The translations under genes and the position numbers were made by a program. A DNA stretch of 64,000 bases from CAVXWV01 sp963695415 (GTDB taxonomy: Bacteria > Chloroflexota > Anaerolineae > Anaerolineales > UBA4823). A model generated the notes under the pieces. The model was given only the letters and a program-made list of their open reading frames with translations, ran no database searches and was not told where the DNA came from. Position 1 is the stretch's first letter. Each line of letters opens with the position of its first letter. Below are positions 51,401 through 62,985 of the stretch, in pieces. The stretch spans positions 558,001 through 622,000 of the forward strand of contig CAVOGL010000007.1 in assembly GCA_963695415.1 (NCBI GenBank), read 5' to 3'.

Positions 51401-54400
51401 TATGAAGAGCAATTAACTTCCGATTTACGTTCATATTTAAATGGACGCCTTCCAGAATACATGTTCCCTTCGTATTTTGTTATCGTTGAATCGTTTCCAT
51501 TAACACCAAATGGTAAAGTAGATAGAAAAGCTTTACCGCAGCCGGATGTTGCCTCCACCAAAACTTCCTCAACGTACCAGGCGCCCACCAATACTGATGA
51601 AGAAATTGTCCTGGGCATTTGGGAAGATATTTTAGGGTTGGAAGGATTTGGTATAGATGATAATTTCTTTGAATTGGGAGGTCACTCGCTCCTTGTAACC
51701 CAGGTGATTTCGAGGATTCGCAAAAGCCTTGAAGTTGACCTTCCTGTTAAGAGTTTATTCGAGAAACCAACGGTCAGGGGGTTAAGCGAGGAAGTCGTAT
51801 CTCGCAGGTTGTCTGCATCCGGTGTAGAGATGCCACCGATTTTTCCATACGATGACCAGGATAAATTCGTTCTGTCTTTTTCTCAGCAAAGGTTGTGGTT
51901 CCTGGAGCAGTTAAATCCCGGAACACCGGACTATAACATCCCCTTAGCATTTAAAATCGAAGGTGACATTAACGTTGATACTTTTAAGCTGTCGTTAAAA
52001 GAGATAATGACCAGACAGGAGGTGTTTCAGACCTCCATCAATTCGAAAGAGGGGCAGGCTGAGATCATTAAAATATCTGATAATTTAATTGTCCCTCTTC
52101 AATATATTTCTTTACGCGATGACTTACTGGTAACTCGTGAAGGTACGGCAATTCAATTAATAAATGAGGATGCTGGAAAGCCGTTTAACCTGAATACACC
52201 GCCATTAGTCAGGTTTTTGTTGATTGAGACCGGCGATCAACAATTTTATTTTGGGGTAACTTTCCATCACATAATTTCTGATGCATTGTCTTCAAGTATA
52301 TTTTTCAGGGAATTAGCCAGGATTTATTCTGCTCTGGTAGAAGGAAATCCACATCACCTTTCACCGCTTGATATCCAGTACACAGACTATGCCAGGTGGC
52401 AGCGTGATTGGCTAAAGGGTGAGATTCTTGAAAAAGAAATATCCCATTGGAAAAATAAGCTTGCTGGGATGCCGCCAGTATTAGAGCTGGCTTATGACAA
52501 ACAACGACCTGTTCTGACAACTGGTGAGGGTGATTACCTGAGTTTTGATATTCCAGAGATAACATCCAGCAAGTTACGTGCATTCAACAACCGTGAAGGT
52601 ATAACAGCGTTTATGTTTTTCTTGACGGTTTTTGAAATATTATTGGCAAAATACTCAAATCAATTGGATATCGCAATCGGAACGCCTGTAGCTAACCGTC
52701 CATTACAGGAGTTTGAGGATATTATTGGCTTTTTTGTAAATACACTTGTTCTCAGATTGGATCTTGAAGGTAATCCAAGTTTTATTGAGTTAGTAAATAG
52801 GACTAAAACCACATCCCTTGATGCATTCAGCCATTCTCAGATTCCATTTGAGATGCTGGTAGATGCGATCCAACCGGAACGAAACCTTAGTCACTCTCCA
52901 CTTTTCCAGGTGATGTTTGTTATGCACAACTTGGAGAATGTCACCAGGAAAATTGAGCTGCCAGGATTGGTCCTTGAGACCATTGAGCCTCATGTCGGAG
53001 TAGCCAAGTTCGATTTAACACTCACCATCGTCGAAACTCAACATGGCTTTTCTGGGGCACTTGAATACAGCAGTGACATTTTCGTTCCAGATACAATCCG
53101 GAGGATGATCGGTCATTTCCAGCAGTTGGTTGATACATTGCTGATTGATCCTGAACTTTCCTTTAACAAAATTTCTTTGCTTACCGATGAACAGAAATCG
53201 GAGATTATATGGAATTGGAACGAACTGGAGTATGGAATCCCGGAGGGGAGGAGTCTGGCGAGTTTATTCGAGGAACAGGTTGAAAAGACACCTGATCGAG
53301 TTGCGGTAGTGGCGGATGGGAGAAATGGGAGAGAACAGCTCACATATGAAGATCTGAACAGGAAAGCGAACCAGCTGGCAAGAAGGATGAAGAGAATGGG
53401 GGTAGAGAGAGGCGAGCTGGTGGGATTGTTTGTGGAGAGATCGGTAGAAATGATGGTGGGATTGATGGGGGTATTGAAGGCAGGTGCAGCGTATGTACCA
53501 ATGGATCCCTTGTATCCAGTGGAGAGGTTGGGATACATCATCGAAGATGTGAGTGAGTCGATGGAAAAACCGCCAGTGGTGGTTGTGCAGAGCTGGTTGG
53601 AAGAGAAACTGCCTGAGGGGATAGGAGAAGTGGTCCGGGTCGATGCGGATTGGGACGAGATCGGATTGGAAAGTGGTGACAATCTTGGGGTAGAGATAGA
53701 GTCAACGGACCTGGCGTATGTGTTGTACACGAGCGGGTCGACGGGGAAGCCAAAGGGTGTGATGATCGAGCAGAGGAGTGTGGTCAACATCTGGATGGCA
53801 TTGAGGAAAGAGATCTACGGAAAGGAGGAGGGAGAAGGGTTGAGAGTAGCCCAGAATGCACCGCTGCTGTTTGATGTGTCAGTGGGGCAGTGGGTGATGA
53901 TGATGAGTGGGGAGACGGTGTACCTGGTGCCGCAGGAAATCCGCATGAGTGGTGAGAAGCTGGTGGAGTGGATAGAGGAAAACCGCATCGAGGTAATTGA
54001 TTGTGTCCCGACGCAGTTGAAGATCATGCTGAGGGCAGGATTGACGAGGGGAGGAGAGCATTGGAGACCCAGGGACGTGCTGCCAGCAGGTGAAGCAATA
54101 GACGACGCAACCTGGGATGAGCTGGCAGCATCAGAAGGTATCCGCTTCACGAACCTGTATGGACCAACGGAATGCACGGTGTATTCGACATACTGCCATG
54201 TGGAGCAATTCCCGGAAAAACCCTTGATAGGGAGAGGGGTGGCGAATTCACCGGTGTATGTATTGGATGGAAACAGGGAGCTGGTGCCGGTGGGAGTGCC
54301 GGGTGAGTTGTATATCAGCGGGAAGGGGGTGGGGAGAGGATATCTGAACAAGCCTGAGATGACGGCAGAAAGGTTCATGGTTGACCCATTCAGACCCGGT

Positions 54401-56482
54401 AACAGGATGTATAAGACCGGTGATGCAGTTCGCTGGTTGGATGGAGGGCAGCTGGAATTTCTGGGCAGAGCGGACAACCAGGTCAAATTGAGAGGTTTCA
54501 GGATTGAGTTGGGAGAAATTGAATCCGTATTATTGACGATCCCAAAAGTGAAAGGAGCGGTTGTTCTCCTGCGTGAGGATCAAAGGGATGAAAAACAGCT
54601 GGTTGGTTATTTACAATTTGAACAGGGCGAGAAACTAACCGTAGGTGAAGTTCGTAATTTCATCAGGGAAAAACTCCCCGAATATATGATCCCGACTGTT
54701 TTCGTGCAGATCGATGAATTTCCACTAACAGCAAGTGGAAAGCTAAACAGGAATGCATTACCAAAACCGGAAGCCGACCGGTTGGAGGTCGGTGGGAAGT
54801 TCGTGCCTCCCCAGACCGAAAAAGAGCAGGTAATAGCTGAGGTGTGGAGAGAAGTTCTAGGCTTGAAGCAGGTTGGAGTTACGAATAATTTCTTCGAGTT
54901 AGGTGGAGATTCCATCCTGGCAATACAAGTTGTTGCTAAATTAACGAATGCCGGATTCAATGTTTCTCCCCGCCATTTATTTGAAGCCCAAACAATCAGG
55001 GAATTAGCGCATTTCATTGAGACCACAGATTTATCATCGACAGTAGAATCGGAACAGGGCATCATCACTGGATCTGCATTAATCTATCCCACACAAAAAT
55101 GGTTTTTTGATCAAAATTTCATTGAACAGCATCACTGGAACCAGGCATTGTTATTTAACGTGAACCAGGCGTTGGATCCGGAAATATTGTCGAGGACCAT
55201 TTTACTTTTACTAGAACATCATGACGTCCTGCGTCTCAGGTTCCAAAAGAACATTAACGAAGAATGGGAGGCAAATTATTCACCGCCAGAATCAGATGCT
55301 CCTCTTGTTGTGATCAGTCTCGATAAAGATGGTGGGAATATCTCGGAAATAATCCAACAACATGCTGAATCCATTCAAGGGAGTCTGGATTTGGAGATTG
55401 GACCTTTAATCAGATTCGTGTTGTTTCGTTTGGAAAATGAATATATCAATAAGCTGCTCGTCGTCGCGCACCATCTCGTGATTGATGGTGTTTCCTGGAG
55501 AATCTTGCTCGAAGATTTATGGTCGGTATATTCACAATTTCGATCAGAAGGTGAGGCTGTTCTTCCTCGCAAGACTACATCATACAATGAATGGGTTGGG
55601 AAACTGGCAGACTATACCGAAAAGAATATCGGTGAACAAGATATAACCAGATGGGATCAGATCCTGACTGAATATCAGATACCATTTCCACGAGATTATC
55701 CCCAGGGTGGCAACCAGGAGATAGAAACAAATAGGATCGAGATTTCTTTCACCGAAAAAGAAACGGGTGAATTGCTAAAAAATGTACTGACAAAGTTCAA
55801 TACAGAAATAGATGCAGTATTATTGTCGGCTCTGGCGATTGCAATTAACCACACGAATGGTTTGGAAAGGTTGCTTATTGCCGTCGAATCTCATGGTCGA
55901 GAAGAATTCCTGCCTGACACAAGTTTAACACGAACAATAGGATGGTTCACGGCTTTTATTCCAATTCCTGTAAGGATCAGGTTTGGTGAGCAACCCGTTG
56001 ATGTATTGAGAAAAGTGAAAGAGTTGATTAAACGAGAACCATCTTGGGATCTTGAATACAGCCTGGTGCGTTATCTACATCCGCTAGGTCGAAGATTGCT
56101 GTCTGATGCACCAAATCCTCAGGTGGTGTTTAATTATTTGGGACAGGTGAATTTAGACGATGAACAGAGTAATGTGTTCGAGTTTGCCAAAGAAAAAATC
56201 GGCAGGTCTAGAAGCGAAAATACTCACCGACCGTTTTTGATCGAAGTCAACGGTGGAGTTTCAGCAGGTGTCTTGAGTATGCAGATATCATACAGCAGAG
56301 ATAGTTTTAGGGACAGGACTATCCAGAAAATGGCACAGAAATTCCAGGATACCATAAGAACATTTATTGTAGACAGTTCTTTAGATGAAGTTTCTGTTCA
56401 CACTCCTTCTGATTTTTCATTAGCCAATTTGGATCAGGCGAAACTAGATAAAATCCTCGGTAAGGTAAAAAGAAGAAAATAA
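48478..56482 (+). CDS. NRPS, two modules plus epimerase: C-A-PCP-C-A-PCP-E, with a +1 frameshift in the first A domain
   Basis: Read as one gene from 48478, overlapping the previous stop by 4 bases (AAGGA precedes the ATG pair). The first frame ends at 51174 after AERFMDDPYRSGS. If one base in TCAC (51151-51154) is extra, the frame continues with RMYKTGDIVRWLDGGQLEF, as in the second A domain of this protein. Domains: C (MHHIVSDGWS near 49018), A1 (YTSGSTGKPKG near 50476), PCP (GGHS near 51686), C (FHHIISDALSSS near 52263, with the usual DGWS altered), A2 (near 53726), PCP (GGDS near 54910) and E (HHLVIDGVSWRILLEDLW near 55469, FNYLGQ). A1 and A2 are near-identical over 1.17 kb. Their pockets read about D-V-G-D-L-C-L-V-Y-K and D-V-G-D-L-A-L-V-Y-K. 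The second residue should become D. Confidence 0.9.
49965..51130 (+). repeat. Near-identical adenylation-domain block, copy 1
   Basis: This 1,166-base block matches 53215-54380 (constant offset of 3,250 bases) with about 13 base differences. Most are silent. It covers the start of the A domain to just before motif A8. Its codon use (GGG, GAG, AGG, GTG, purine-rich) differs from the AT-richer sequence on both sides, which points to recent insertion or conversion. Four adjacent differences fall at 50835-50838. Confidence 0.95.
53215..54380 (+). repeat. Near-identical adenylation-domain block, copy 2
   Basis: Second copy of the block at 49965-51130, in the next module of the same gene. The reading frame is intact through its end. 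At the pocket it has PAGEA where copy 1 has PCGEA. Beyond the block, identity breaks for about 50 bases and returns for the segment coding RWLDGGQLEFLGRADNQVKL. Confidence 0.95.
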
Positions 56483-56485
56483 TTT

Positions 56486-59400
56486 ATGACTGATTCTGAA
56501 CCTCTGGAATTAACAATCGAAGATATATACCCACTTTCTCCAATGCAGCAGGGTATGTTATTTCATACCCTGCTAAATCCGGATAATAATGCCTATTTTG
56601 AGCAGCTCAGCACCACTTTACATGGAGAGTTGGACATTTCTATCTTCAAGAAGAGTTGGGAAAACCAACTTCAACGTCATAGTATCTTGCGCAGCTCTTT
56701 CATATGGGAAGATCTAGACGAACCTCTACAGGTTGTTTACCAACAAGTGAATAATAATTTTAAGTTTTTCGACTGGCGTAACGTGTCTGTAGAAAATTTG
56801 GAGGCGAATTTTAAGGAATTTCTCTTAGAAGATCGGAATGAACCTTTCCAACTGATGGATCCTCCCTTGATGAGGTTTACTTTAATTCAATTCTCATCAA
56901 CCGAATTTAAATTTGTCTGGAGCTTTCATCATTTGCTTCTGGATGGTTGGTCCCTACCCTTATTGTTGTCAGAAGTGCTTGCAGAATATGAAAATATGCA
57001 GAAGGGAGAACCTACGTACTTTCCTCCTGCAGCACCCTACAGGAATTATATTGCCTGGCTGCAAGATCAAGACCTTAACGAAGCTGAAGAGTATTGGCGA
57101 GCATATCTGGATGGATTTTCCGAGCCCACCCCAATAGTGATCGATACTTTACCCCAAAAAACCAATGTTTTGTCCAAAGCGCCAACATTGTTTGAGAAGG
57201 AAATACCTTACGAATTATCTGATAGTTTAAGGAAGATGTCTCAAAACCACGGATTGACTCTGAATACGATATTTCAGGGCGCTCTATCTTTAACCCTGCA
57301 CCGCTACACAGGCAACCTTGACATTGTTTTTGGTGGAACCGTCTCGGGTAGACCCACAGAATTACATGGTGCAGAAAAGATGGTTGGTTTATTCATCAAC
57401 ACGCTTCCAGTCAGGACCAAAATCGATAATAACATGTCATTGGTTGGCTGGTTGAAGGATATCCAGAAGCATGGGGTACAGAGCCGGAGATACCAATACT
57501 CACCTTTGGTAAATATCCAAAACTGGAGTGAAATGCCCCGAGGTATCCCTTTATTCGATTGTCTACTGGTATTTGAGAATTATCCGGTTACCAAGGTATT
57601 GGAAGAGCGTAACGAAGGAATTTGGATAACGGATTTTCATCATTATTCATCAACCAATTACCCATTAACTGTGGTGGTGGTTCCTGGTGAACAGATCAAA
57701 ATCCAAATTTCTCATAATCCAGGTGAAATTAATACGGATGCAGCCAAACGCATGATCTCCCATCTTGAGATTGTCTTAGATGAGATCATCAAGAATCCTG
57801 AGATTTCACCTGGGGAGATTGCCATTTTATCTGAGGTGGATAAAAAAGAACTGCTAAAGTGGGAAAAATCTGATATTGAACCAGTACTCTCTGGAAAAAC
57901 CGTGCACCAAAGGTTCACTGAAATTGCAGTTGAACATGCGGATGAGATTGCTGTACAAGATATGAATTCGAAATACACATACAGGGAGCTGGATCAATTC
58001 TCCAATAGAATCGCGAATTTCCTCATTTCAAGAGGTGTACAAAATGAGGATAGGGTAGCAATATGCATGCCTAAAACAGTCGATTTAATTGCTTGTTTGT
58101 TGGCGATTTTAAAGTCAGGCGGCTGTTATGTTCCACTCGATCCCAATCTTCCGTTGGATCGAATATCTTTTAATATCACCGATTCTGAGATCAAGGCTCT
58201 GATCACAATTGCTGATCTCGAAGAGAAATTTCAAGATTATGACGGTGAAATTGTTTTTATAGACAAAATCGGAAATGATCTAATTAACTTCCCTTTTTCC
58301 TTTCCTGATCCTGTTATTTCAGCCTCCAATGCCGCCTATATGATATATACATCCGGGTCAACCGGAGTTCCAAAAGGGGTTGTGGTTGAACATGCGTCTT
58401 TACTTAATCACATCACTACATGTATAGATTTATTTGGGATTATGCCCGGAACAAAAGTCCTCAGCATCATTTCGTTTAGTTTTGATGCTGCTGGTGAGGA
58501 AATATATCCGGCTTTGTTAGGCGGCGGGAAATTAGTCCTGGCACCAAACGAAATTGAAATTATTGGGAAATCGATTTTGGAAATTTGTGAAAGGTATGAA
58601 ATCAACAATTTGATATTGCCGGCAGCTGTATGGCATCGCGTTGTTGATGACATCTCAACCCAAAATTTAAAAATCCCAGGATCCATCCAGTTTTTGTTAG
58701 TTGGAGGAGAAGCCCCTTCGCTGGAGAGATTGGAAAAGTGGAAATCTATAACAAAGCCGAACTCGGTTTTCATAAACGGCTACGGTCCCACAGAGGCCAC
58801 GATCGCATCTGCAATGTATATCATTGATGATGTCAGCGGTGCACAATTTGAATACGATCAAATTCCGATTGGTAAACCATTACCTGGGGTTCATTTGACT
58901 GTAAGGGATAACCTTGGTAGAAGGATGCCGGTGGGTGTCCCGGGTGAATTATTCATAGGTGGCATTGGTCTTGCCAGGGGATATCATGCCAGGGAAGACC
59001 TCACCCGAACAAAATTTATTCTAGAAAAAGATGGCAATCGGTATTACAGATCAGGTGATAAGGTCGTATGGATGCCTGATGGCAATCTGTATTTCTTGGG
59101 ACGGATCGACGACCAGATCAAATGGAGAGGTTACCGCATCGAACCAGGCGAAATTGAGGCGGTGATCAAGAAATGGCAAGGGGTATCCAATGCAGTGGTT
59201 GTACTTCGAGAGGATAATCCTGGAGATAAAAGGTTGGTGGCATACATTATTGGGGAGAATGGATCAATTGATCAGATCGATGAGCTAAGAAAATTTATGC
59301 TTGATCAGCTTCCCGAATATATGATGCCCTCGTTTTTTGTGAATATTGAAACCCTTCCATTGACAACTTCGGGTAAAGTCGATTTCAGATCGTTACCTGA

Positions 59401-62400
59401 ACCGGTTTCCGAAGGATTGGAAAGAAAATTTGATCCTGCGCGTAATACAAGAGATGAAATTTTACTTGGATTATTTGCCGACGTTTTGCAGTTAGAGAAA
59501 GTGGGTATACACGAAGATTTCTTTTTGTTAGGTGGGCACTCATTATTGGCTACTCAACTGGTCTCTCGAATCAGGGCAACATTCAACGTTGATTTTCCGA
59601 TGCGATCATTGTTTGACTTGAGAACAACCGCAAAAGTTTCAGATGAAATTTCAAAATTATTATCCTCTGAGGGTCAACCTCAATCTAAATTGATTGAAAA
59701 TGTCTCAAGAGCAGGTCCAATACCGGTCTCTTATTCACAGCAGCGATTATGGTTTATCGACCAGTTGGAACCAGGGAACTTGTTTTATAACATACCAATG
59801 GTTGTCGAGATAAAAGGTGAACTGCAATCAGAGTTAATCAAGAAAGTTTTTTATGAAATTGTAAATCGGCATGAAGTATTGCGAACAAGTTACCGGAACG
59901 AGAAGGGGACTCCTGTACAGATTGTGCACCAAAAGTATGATATTGACATCGCATTTTATGATGTGAGTGCAGAATCTGGAATAGAGAGGCAGCGATCCGC
60001 TCAAAGATATATCGAGAGGGAGGTCAGGAAAGCATTTAATCTATCAGAACCACCATTATTGCGTGCAGCTATAGTAAAAGTTGAAAGACAGAACCATATT
60101 GTCGTGCTTGTTGTGCACCACATTGCTGCGGATGGCTGGTCTATGAATATCCTTCTCCGGGAGATAACCGTCATTTATCAGGCACTCAAGGAGGGAGTCG
60201 AGCATGGGTTGCATCAATTACCTGTTCAATATGGCGATTATTCGGTTTGGCAGCGCGGTTGGTTGGATAGCAGCGCTCTTCAGGATCAGCTATCCTATTG
60301 GAAAAAGAAATTAAACGGAGCTCCTCCATTACTGGATCTCCCAACGGATAAGCCAAGACCCCCGGTCAAGACTTCCAACGGAAGTAAAATTTCATTTTCC
60401 TTAAACCCACTGGTGTCCAGGGAGATAAAGAAGATTTGTCATCGTGAGGGTGTGACCATTTATATGTTTCTGCTGGCTTCTTTCACTACTCTATTGTACC
60501 GTTACAGCCAACAAGATGACATAAGCTTGGGCACTGCTATTGCGAATAGAACACGGAAAGAGGTTGAAGGACTGATCGGTTTCTTTGTCAACACGCTTGT
60601 TTTGAGGACCGACTTATCGGGAGATCCAAGCTTCAGGGAATTATTGTCCAGGGTAAGAGAAACCACCTTGCAAGCTTTCGACAACCAGGATTTGCCATTC
60701 GAGATGTTGGTTGATGCTATTCAACCAGAAAGGAACTTATCGTACACTCCTTTATTCCAGGTGGGTTTTGACGTACAAGAATCTATCGGTCTGGACATCC
60801 AATTCCCTGGTTTTTCCATTAATAAAGTGGATATTTCGAGCGGAATTGTTGCTTATGATTTATTGATGTCATTTTATTCTGGTGAGGAATACATATCCGC
60901 GACTATCGAGTTCAATACTGATCTATATACGCAGAAGACGATTGTCAGCATGTCAAAGCATCTCGAGACGATAATTTCCAGCATTATCGGGGATATTGAT
61001 CAGAAGATTTCACTGGTCCCTTTACTCACCGATGAAGAAAAACGACTGATTCTCCAAAATTGGAATGATACGGATGATGAAATGGAAGTTGAAACATGCT
61101 TCCATCGGCGGTTTGAAAATACCGTCAATGCCCAACCTGGCTCCATTGCATTGAAATTCCAGGATCGGGTGTTGACATATGACGAATTAAATAGAAAATG
61201 CAACCAACTTGCACGATTTCTGCATAAGAAAGGGATTGCTCCTGATGATATCGTTGGGGTATTTACAGACAGATGTTTCGAAACAATCATAAGCAATGTC
61301 GCTGTTATGAAGGCGGGCGCCGCATTCTTACCGCTTGATCCTAATTATCCGAACGACCGGATCATCTTCATGATAGAGGATGCATCGAAATATCGAGGGG
61401 ATAAGAAGTTTACGATCCTGACTCTGGAGAAATTTCTGGATGTTGTTCCGACAAAAAATACTCAAGTGATTTGTGTGGATCGTGATTGGGATTCGATAGG
61501 GGATGAGGACGATCGGAACTTAACCACCAGTACCAATGAAGATAGTCTCGCGTATGTGATATACACGTCAGGATCAACTGGATTACCGAAGGGAACTTTG
61601 CTCTCACATCGTGGATTGGTGAATTTGAGTGAAGTACAAAGGAAAGAGTTCGAGATTGACAAATCGAAAAAAGTGCTGCAGTTTTCACCGTTGAGTTTTG
61701 ATGCTTCGGTATGGGAAATGTCCATGGCATTGGGTAATGGAGCATCTCTCTGTCTCGCAAGGCAAGAAGATTTGTCATCAACCCTGGAGTTATTAAGGCT
61801 GATGATTGACGAGGGAATAACAACGGTTACTTTGCCTCCCTCATTGCTGTCAGTGTTGCCTAATGAGCAACTGCCCCAATTGTCCACGATCATATCAGCA
61901 GGCGAAGCATGCTCAAAGGAGATTGTCGATACGTGGGCGCCAGGAAGAGCCTTTTACAATGCGTATGGACCGACAGAAACCACAGTTTGTGCATCAATGG
62001 CGCGTTGCTATGAGAATCAACCATTGGATCCAAGCATTGGTCGCCCTCTGGCTAACTTCAAGATTTTCGTAGTAGGACCTGGTTTGCAGCCAGTACCAGT
62101 TGGCATTCCTGGTGAATTACTGGTGGGTGGGATTGGTTTAGCTCAAGGTTATCTCAATCGCCCAGAATTGACTGACGATAAATTTATCCCTAATCCTTTT
62201 TTGCCCGGCACAAGGCTTTATCGTACTGGAGACCTTGTTCGATACAGATCGAATGGTGAAATTGAGTACCTGGGGAGAATCGATCAGCAGGTTAAGGTTC
62301 GTGGATTTAGAATCGAATTGGGGGAAATCGAGAGTGTTTTACGCCGTAATCCTAGGGTTATCGATGCGGTTGCAGCGGTTAAAACGGGCAAGACCGGTTC

Positions 62401-62947
62401 TAAAGATAATCGATTGATCGCATACATAATCCCTGAGCAGCGCCTGGAGAATTCTGCGGTCGATAATTTTCTTTTGGAAATTAAGAATTCACTGGGAAGT
62501 TCAATACCTGAATACATGATCCCAGGACATTTCATGGTGATGGAAGAATTCCCTCTCTCACCAAGTGGAAAAATCGACCGAGTATCATTACCAGATATGG
62601 ATGAAGTGATCGGTAAGATTGCTCAAGAATTCGTTCCCCCAAGGAATCAGGTCGAGGAATCTTTGACCGCCATATGTTCTTCATTATTAGGGTTTGACCA
62701 AGTGGGAGTATTCCACAATTTCTTTGAAATGGGGGGACACTCATTGTTGGCGACACAATTGATTTCAAGAGTGCGTGACGAGTTTGGAGTTGAATTACCG
62801 CTGAGAAATGTCTTCGAACATCCAACGATTGCAGAATTGGCTTTGGATGTAGAAATCGCCATGAAAACACCTCAAATTCCAACGACAACAACCATTCAAC
62901 CGGCATCGAGAGAGCGGAAGCGAATGAAGCGTTCAGACCTTAATTAA
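56486..62947 (+). CDS. NRPS, two modules: C-A-PCP-C-A(Phe)-PCP
   Basis: This 2153-residue protein starts 3 bases after the previous stop. The first C domain opens with IEDIYPLSPMQQGMLFHTL, the type that follows an epimerase. Its active site is FHHLLLDGWS (H148). A1 (YTSGSTGVPKG near 621; pocket about D-A-E-I-L-G-G-I-A-K) and a PCP (S1019) follow. Then come a second C (HHIAADGWS near 1211), A2 (YTSGSTGLPKG near 1693) and PCP (S2086). A2 has the pocket D-A-W-T-I-A-A-V-C-K, the classical Phe code. The layout copies the gene at 41998. No terminal thioesterase or reductase follows, so elongation continues in the next gene. Confidence 0.95.
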   Translation: MTDSEPLELTIEDIYPLSPMQQGMLFHTLLNPDNNAYFEQLSTTLHGELDISIFKKSWENQLQRHSILRSSFIWEDLDEPLQVVYQQVNNNFKFFDWRNVSVENLEANFKEFLLEDRNEPFQLMDPPLMRFTLIQFSSTEFKFVWSFHHLLLDGWSLPLLLSEVLAEYENMQKGEPTYFPPAAPYRNYIAWLQDQDLNEAEEYWRAYLDGFSEPTPIVIDTLPQKTNVLSKAPTLFEKEIPYELSDSLRKMSQNHGLTLNTIFQGALSLTLHRYTGNLDIVFGGTVSGRPTELHGAEKMVGLFINTLPVRTKIDNNMSLVGWLKDIQKHGVQSRRYQYSPLVNIQNWSEMPRGIPLFDCLLVFENYPVTKVLEERNEGIWITDFHHYSSTNYPLTVVVVPGEQIKIQISHNPGEINTDAAKRMISHLEIVLDEIIKNPEISPGEIAILSEVDKKELLKWEKSDIEPVLSGKTVHQRFTEIAVEHADEIAVQDMNSKYTYRELDQFSNRIANFLISRGVQNEDRVAICMPKTVDLIACLLAILKSGGCYVPLDPNLPLDRISFNITDSEIKALITIADLEEKFQDYDGEIVFIDKIGNDLINFPFSFPDPVISASNAAYMIYTSGSTGVPKGVVVEHASLLNHITTCIDLFGIMPGTKVLSIISFSFDAAGEEIYPALLGGGKLVLAPNEIEIIGKSILEICERYEINNLILPAAVWHRVVDDISTQNLKIPGSIQFLLVGGEAPSLERLEKWKSITKPNSVFINGYGPTEATIASAMYIIDDVSGAQFEYDQIPIGKPLPGVHLTVRDNLGRRMPVGVPGELFIGGIGLARGYHAREDLTRTKFILEKDGNRYYRSGDKVVWMPDGNLYFLGRIDDQIKWRGYRIEPGEIEAVIKKWQGVSNAVVVLREDNPGDKRLVAYIIGENGSIDQIDELRKFMLDQLPEYMMPSFFVNIETLPLTTSGKVDFRSLPEPVSEGLERKFDPARNTRDEILLGLFADVLQLEKVGIHEDFFLLGGHSLLATQLVSRIRATFNVDFPMRSLFDLRTTAKVSDEISKLLSSEGQPQSKLIENVSRAGPIPVSYSQQRLWFIDQLEPGNLFYNIPMVVEIKGELQSELIKKVFYEIVNRHEVLRTSYRNEKGTPVQIVHQKYDIDIAFYDVSAESGIERQRSAQRYIEREVRKAFNLSEPPLLRAAIVKVERQNHIVVLVVHHIAADGWSMNILLREITVIYQALKEGVEHGLHQLPVQYGDYSVWQRGWLDSSALQDQLSYWKKKLNGAPPLLDLPTDKPRPPVKTSNGSKISFSLNPLVSREIKKICHREGVTIYMFLLASFTTLLYRYSQQDDISLGTAIANRTRKEVEGLIGFFVNTLVLRTDLSGDPSFRELLSRVRETTLQAFDNQDLPFEMLVDAIQPERNLSYTPLFQVGFDVQESIGLDIQFPGFSINKVDISSGIVAYDLLMSFYSGEEYISATIEFNTDLYTQKTIVSMSKHLETIISSIIGDIDQKISLVPLLTDEEKRLILQNWNDTDDEMEVETCFHRRFENTVNAQPGSIALKFQDRVLTYDELNRKCNQLARFLHKKGIAPDDIVGVFTDRCFETIISNVAVMKAGAAFLPLDPNYPNDRIIFMIEDASKYRGDKKFTILTLEKFLDVVPTKNTQVICVDRDWDSIGDEDDRNLTTSTNEDSLAYVIYTSGSTGLPKGTLLSHRGLVNLSEVQRKEFEIDKSKKVLQFSPLSFDASVWEMSMALGNGASLCLARQEDLSSTLELLRLMIDEGITTVTLPPSLLSVLPNEQLPQLSTIISAGEACSKEIVDTWAPGRAFYNAYGPTETTVCASMARCYENQPLDPSIGRPLANFKIFVVGPGLQPVPVGIPGELLVGGIGLAQGYLNRPELTDDKFIPNPFLPGTRLYRTGDLVRYRSNGEIEYLGRIDQQVKVRGFRIELGEIESVLRRNPRVIDAVAAVKTGKTGSKDNRLIAYIIPEQRLENSAVDNFLLEIKNSLGSSIPEYMIPGHFMVMEEFPLSPSGKIDRVSLPDMDEVIGKIAQEFVPPRNQVEESLTAICSSLLGFDQVGVFHNFFEMGGHSLLATQLISRVRDEFGVELPLRNVFEHPTIAELALDVEIAMKTPQIPTTTTIQPASRERKRMKRSDLN

Positions 62948-62985
62948 CATAATTAAGGCTTATTATCCAATTCAAGGCTCAAATA

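Noticed and set aside
51131..56482. Separate gene starting with MTHTDLDHRMYKTGD
   Set aside because: The start lies inside an A domain between motifs A7 and A8, with the missing half directly upstream in another frame.
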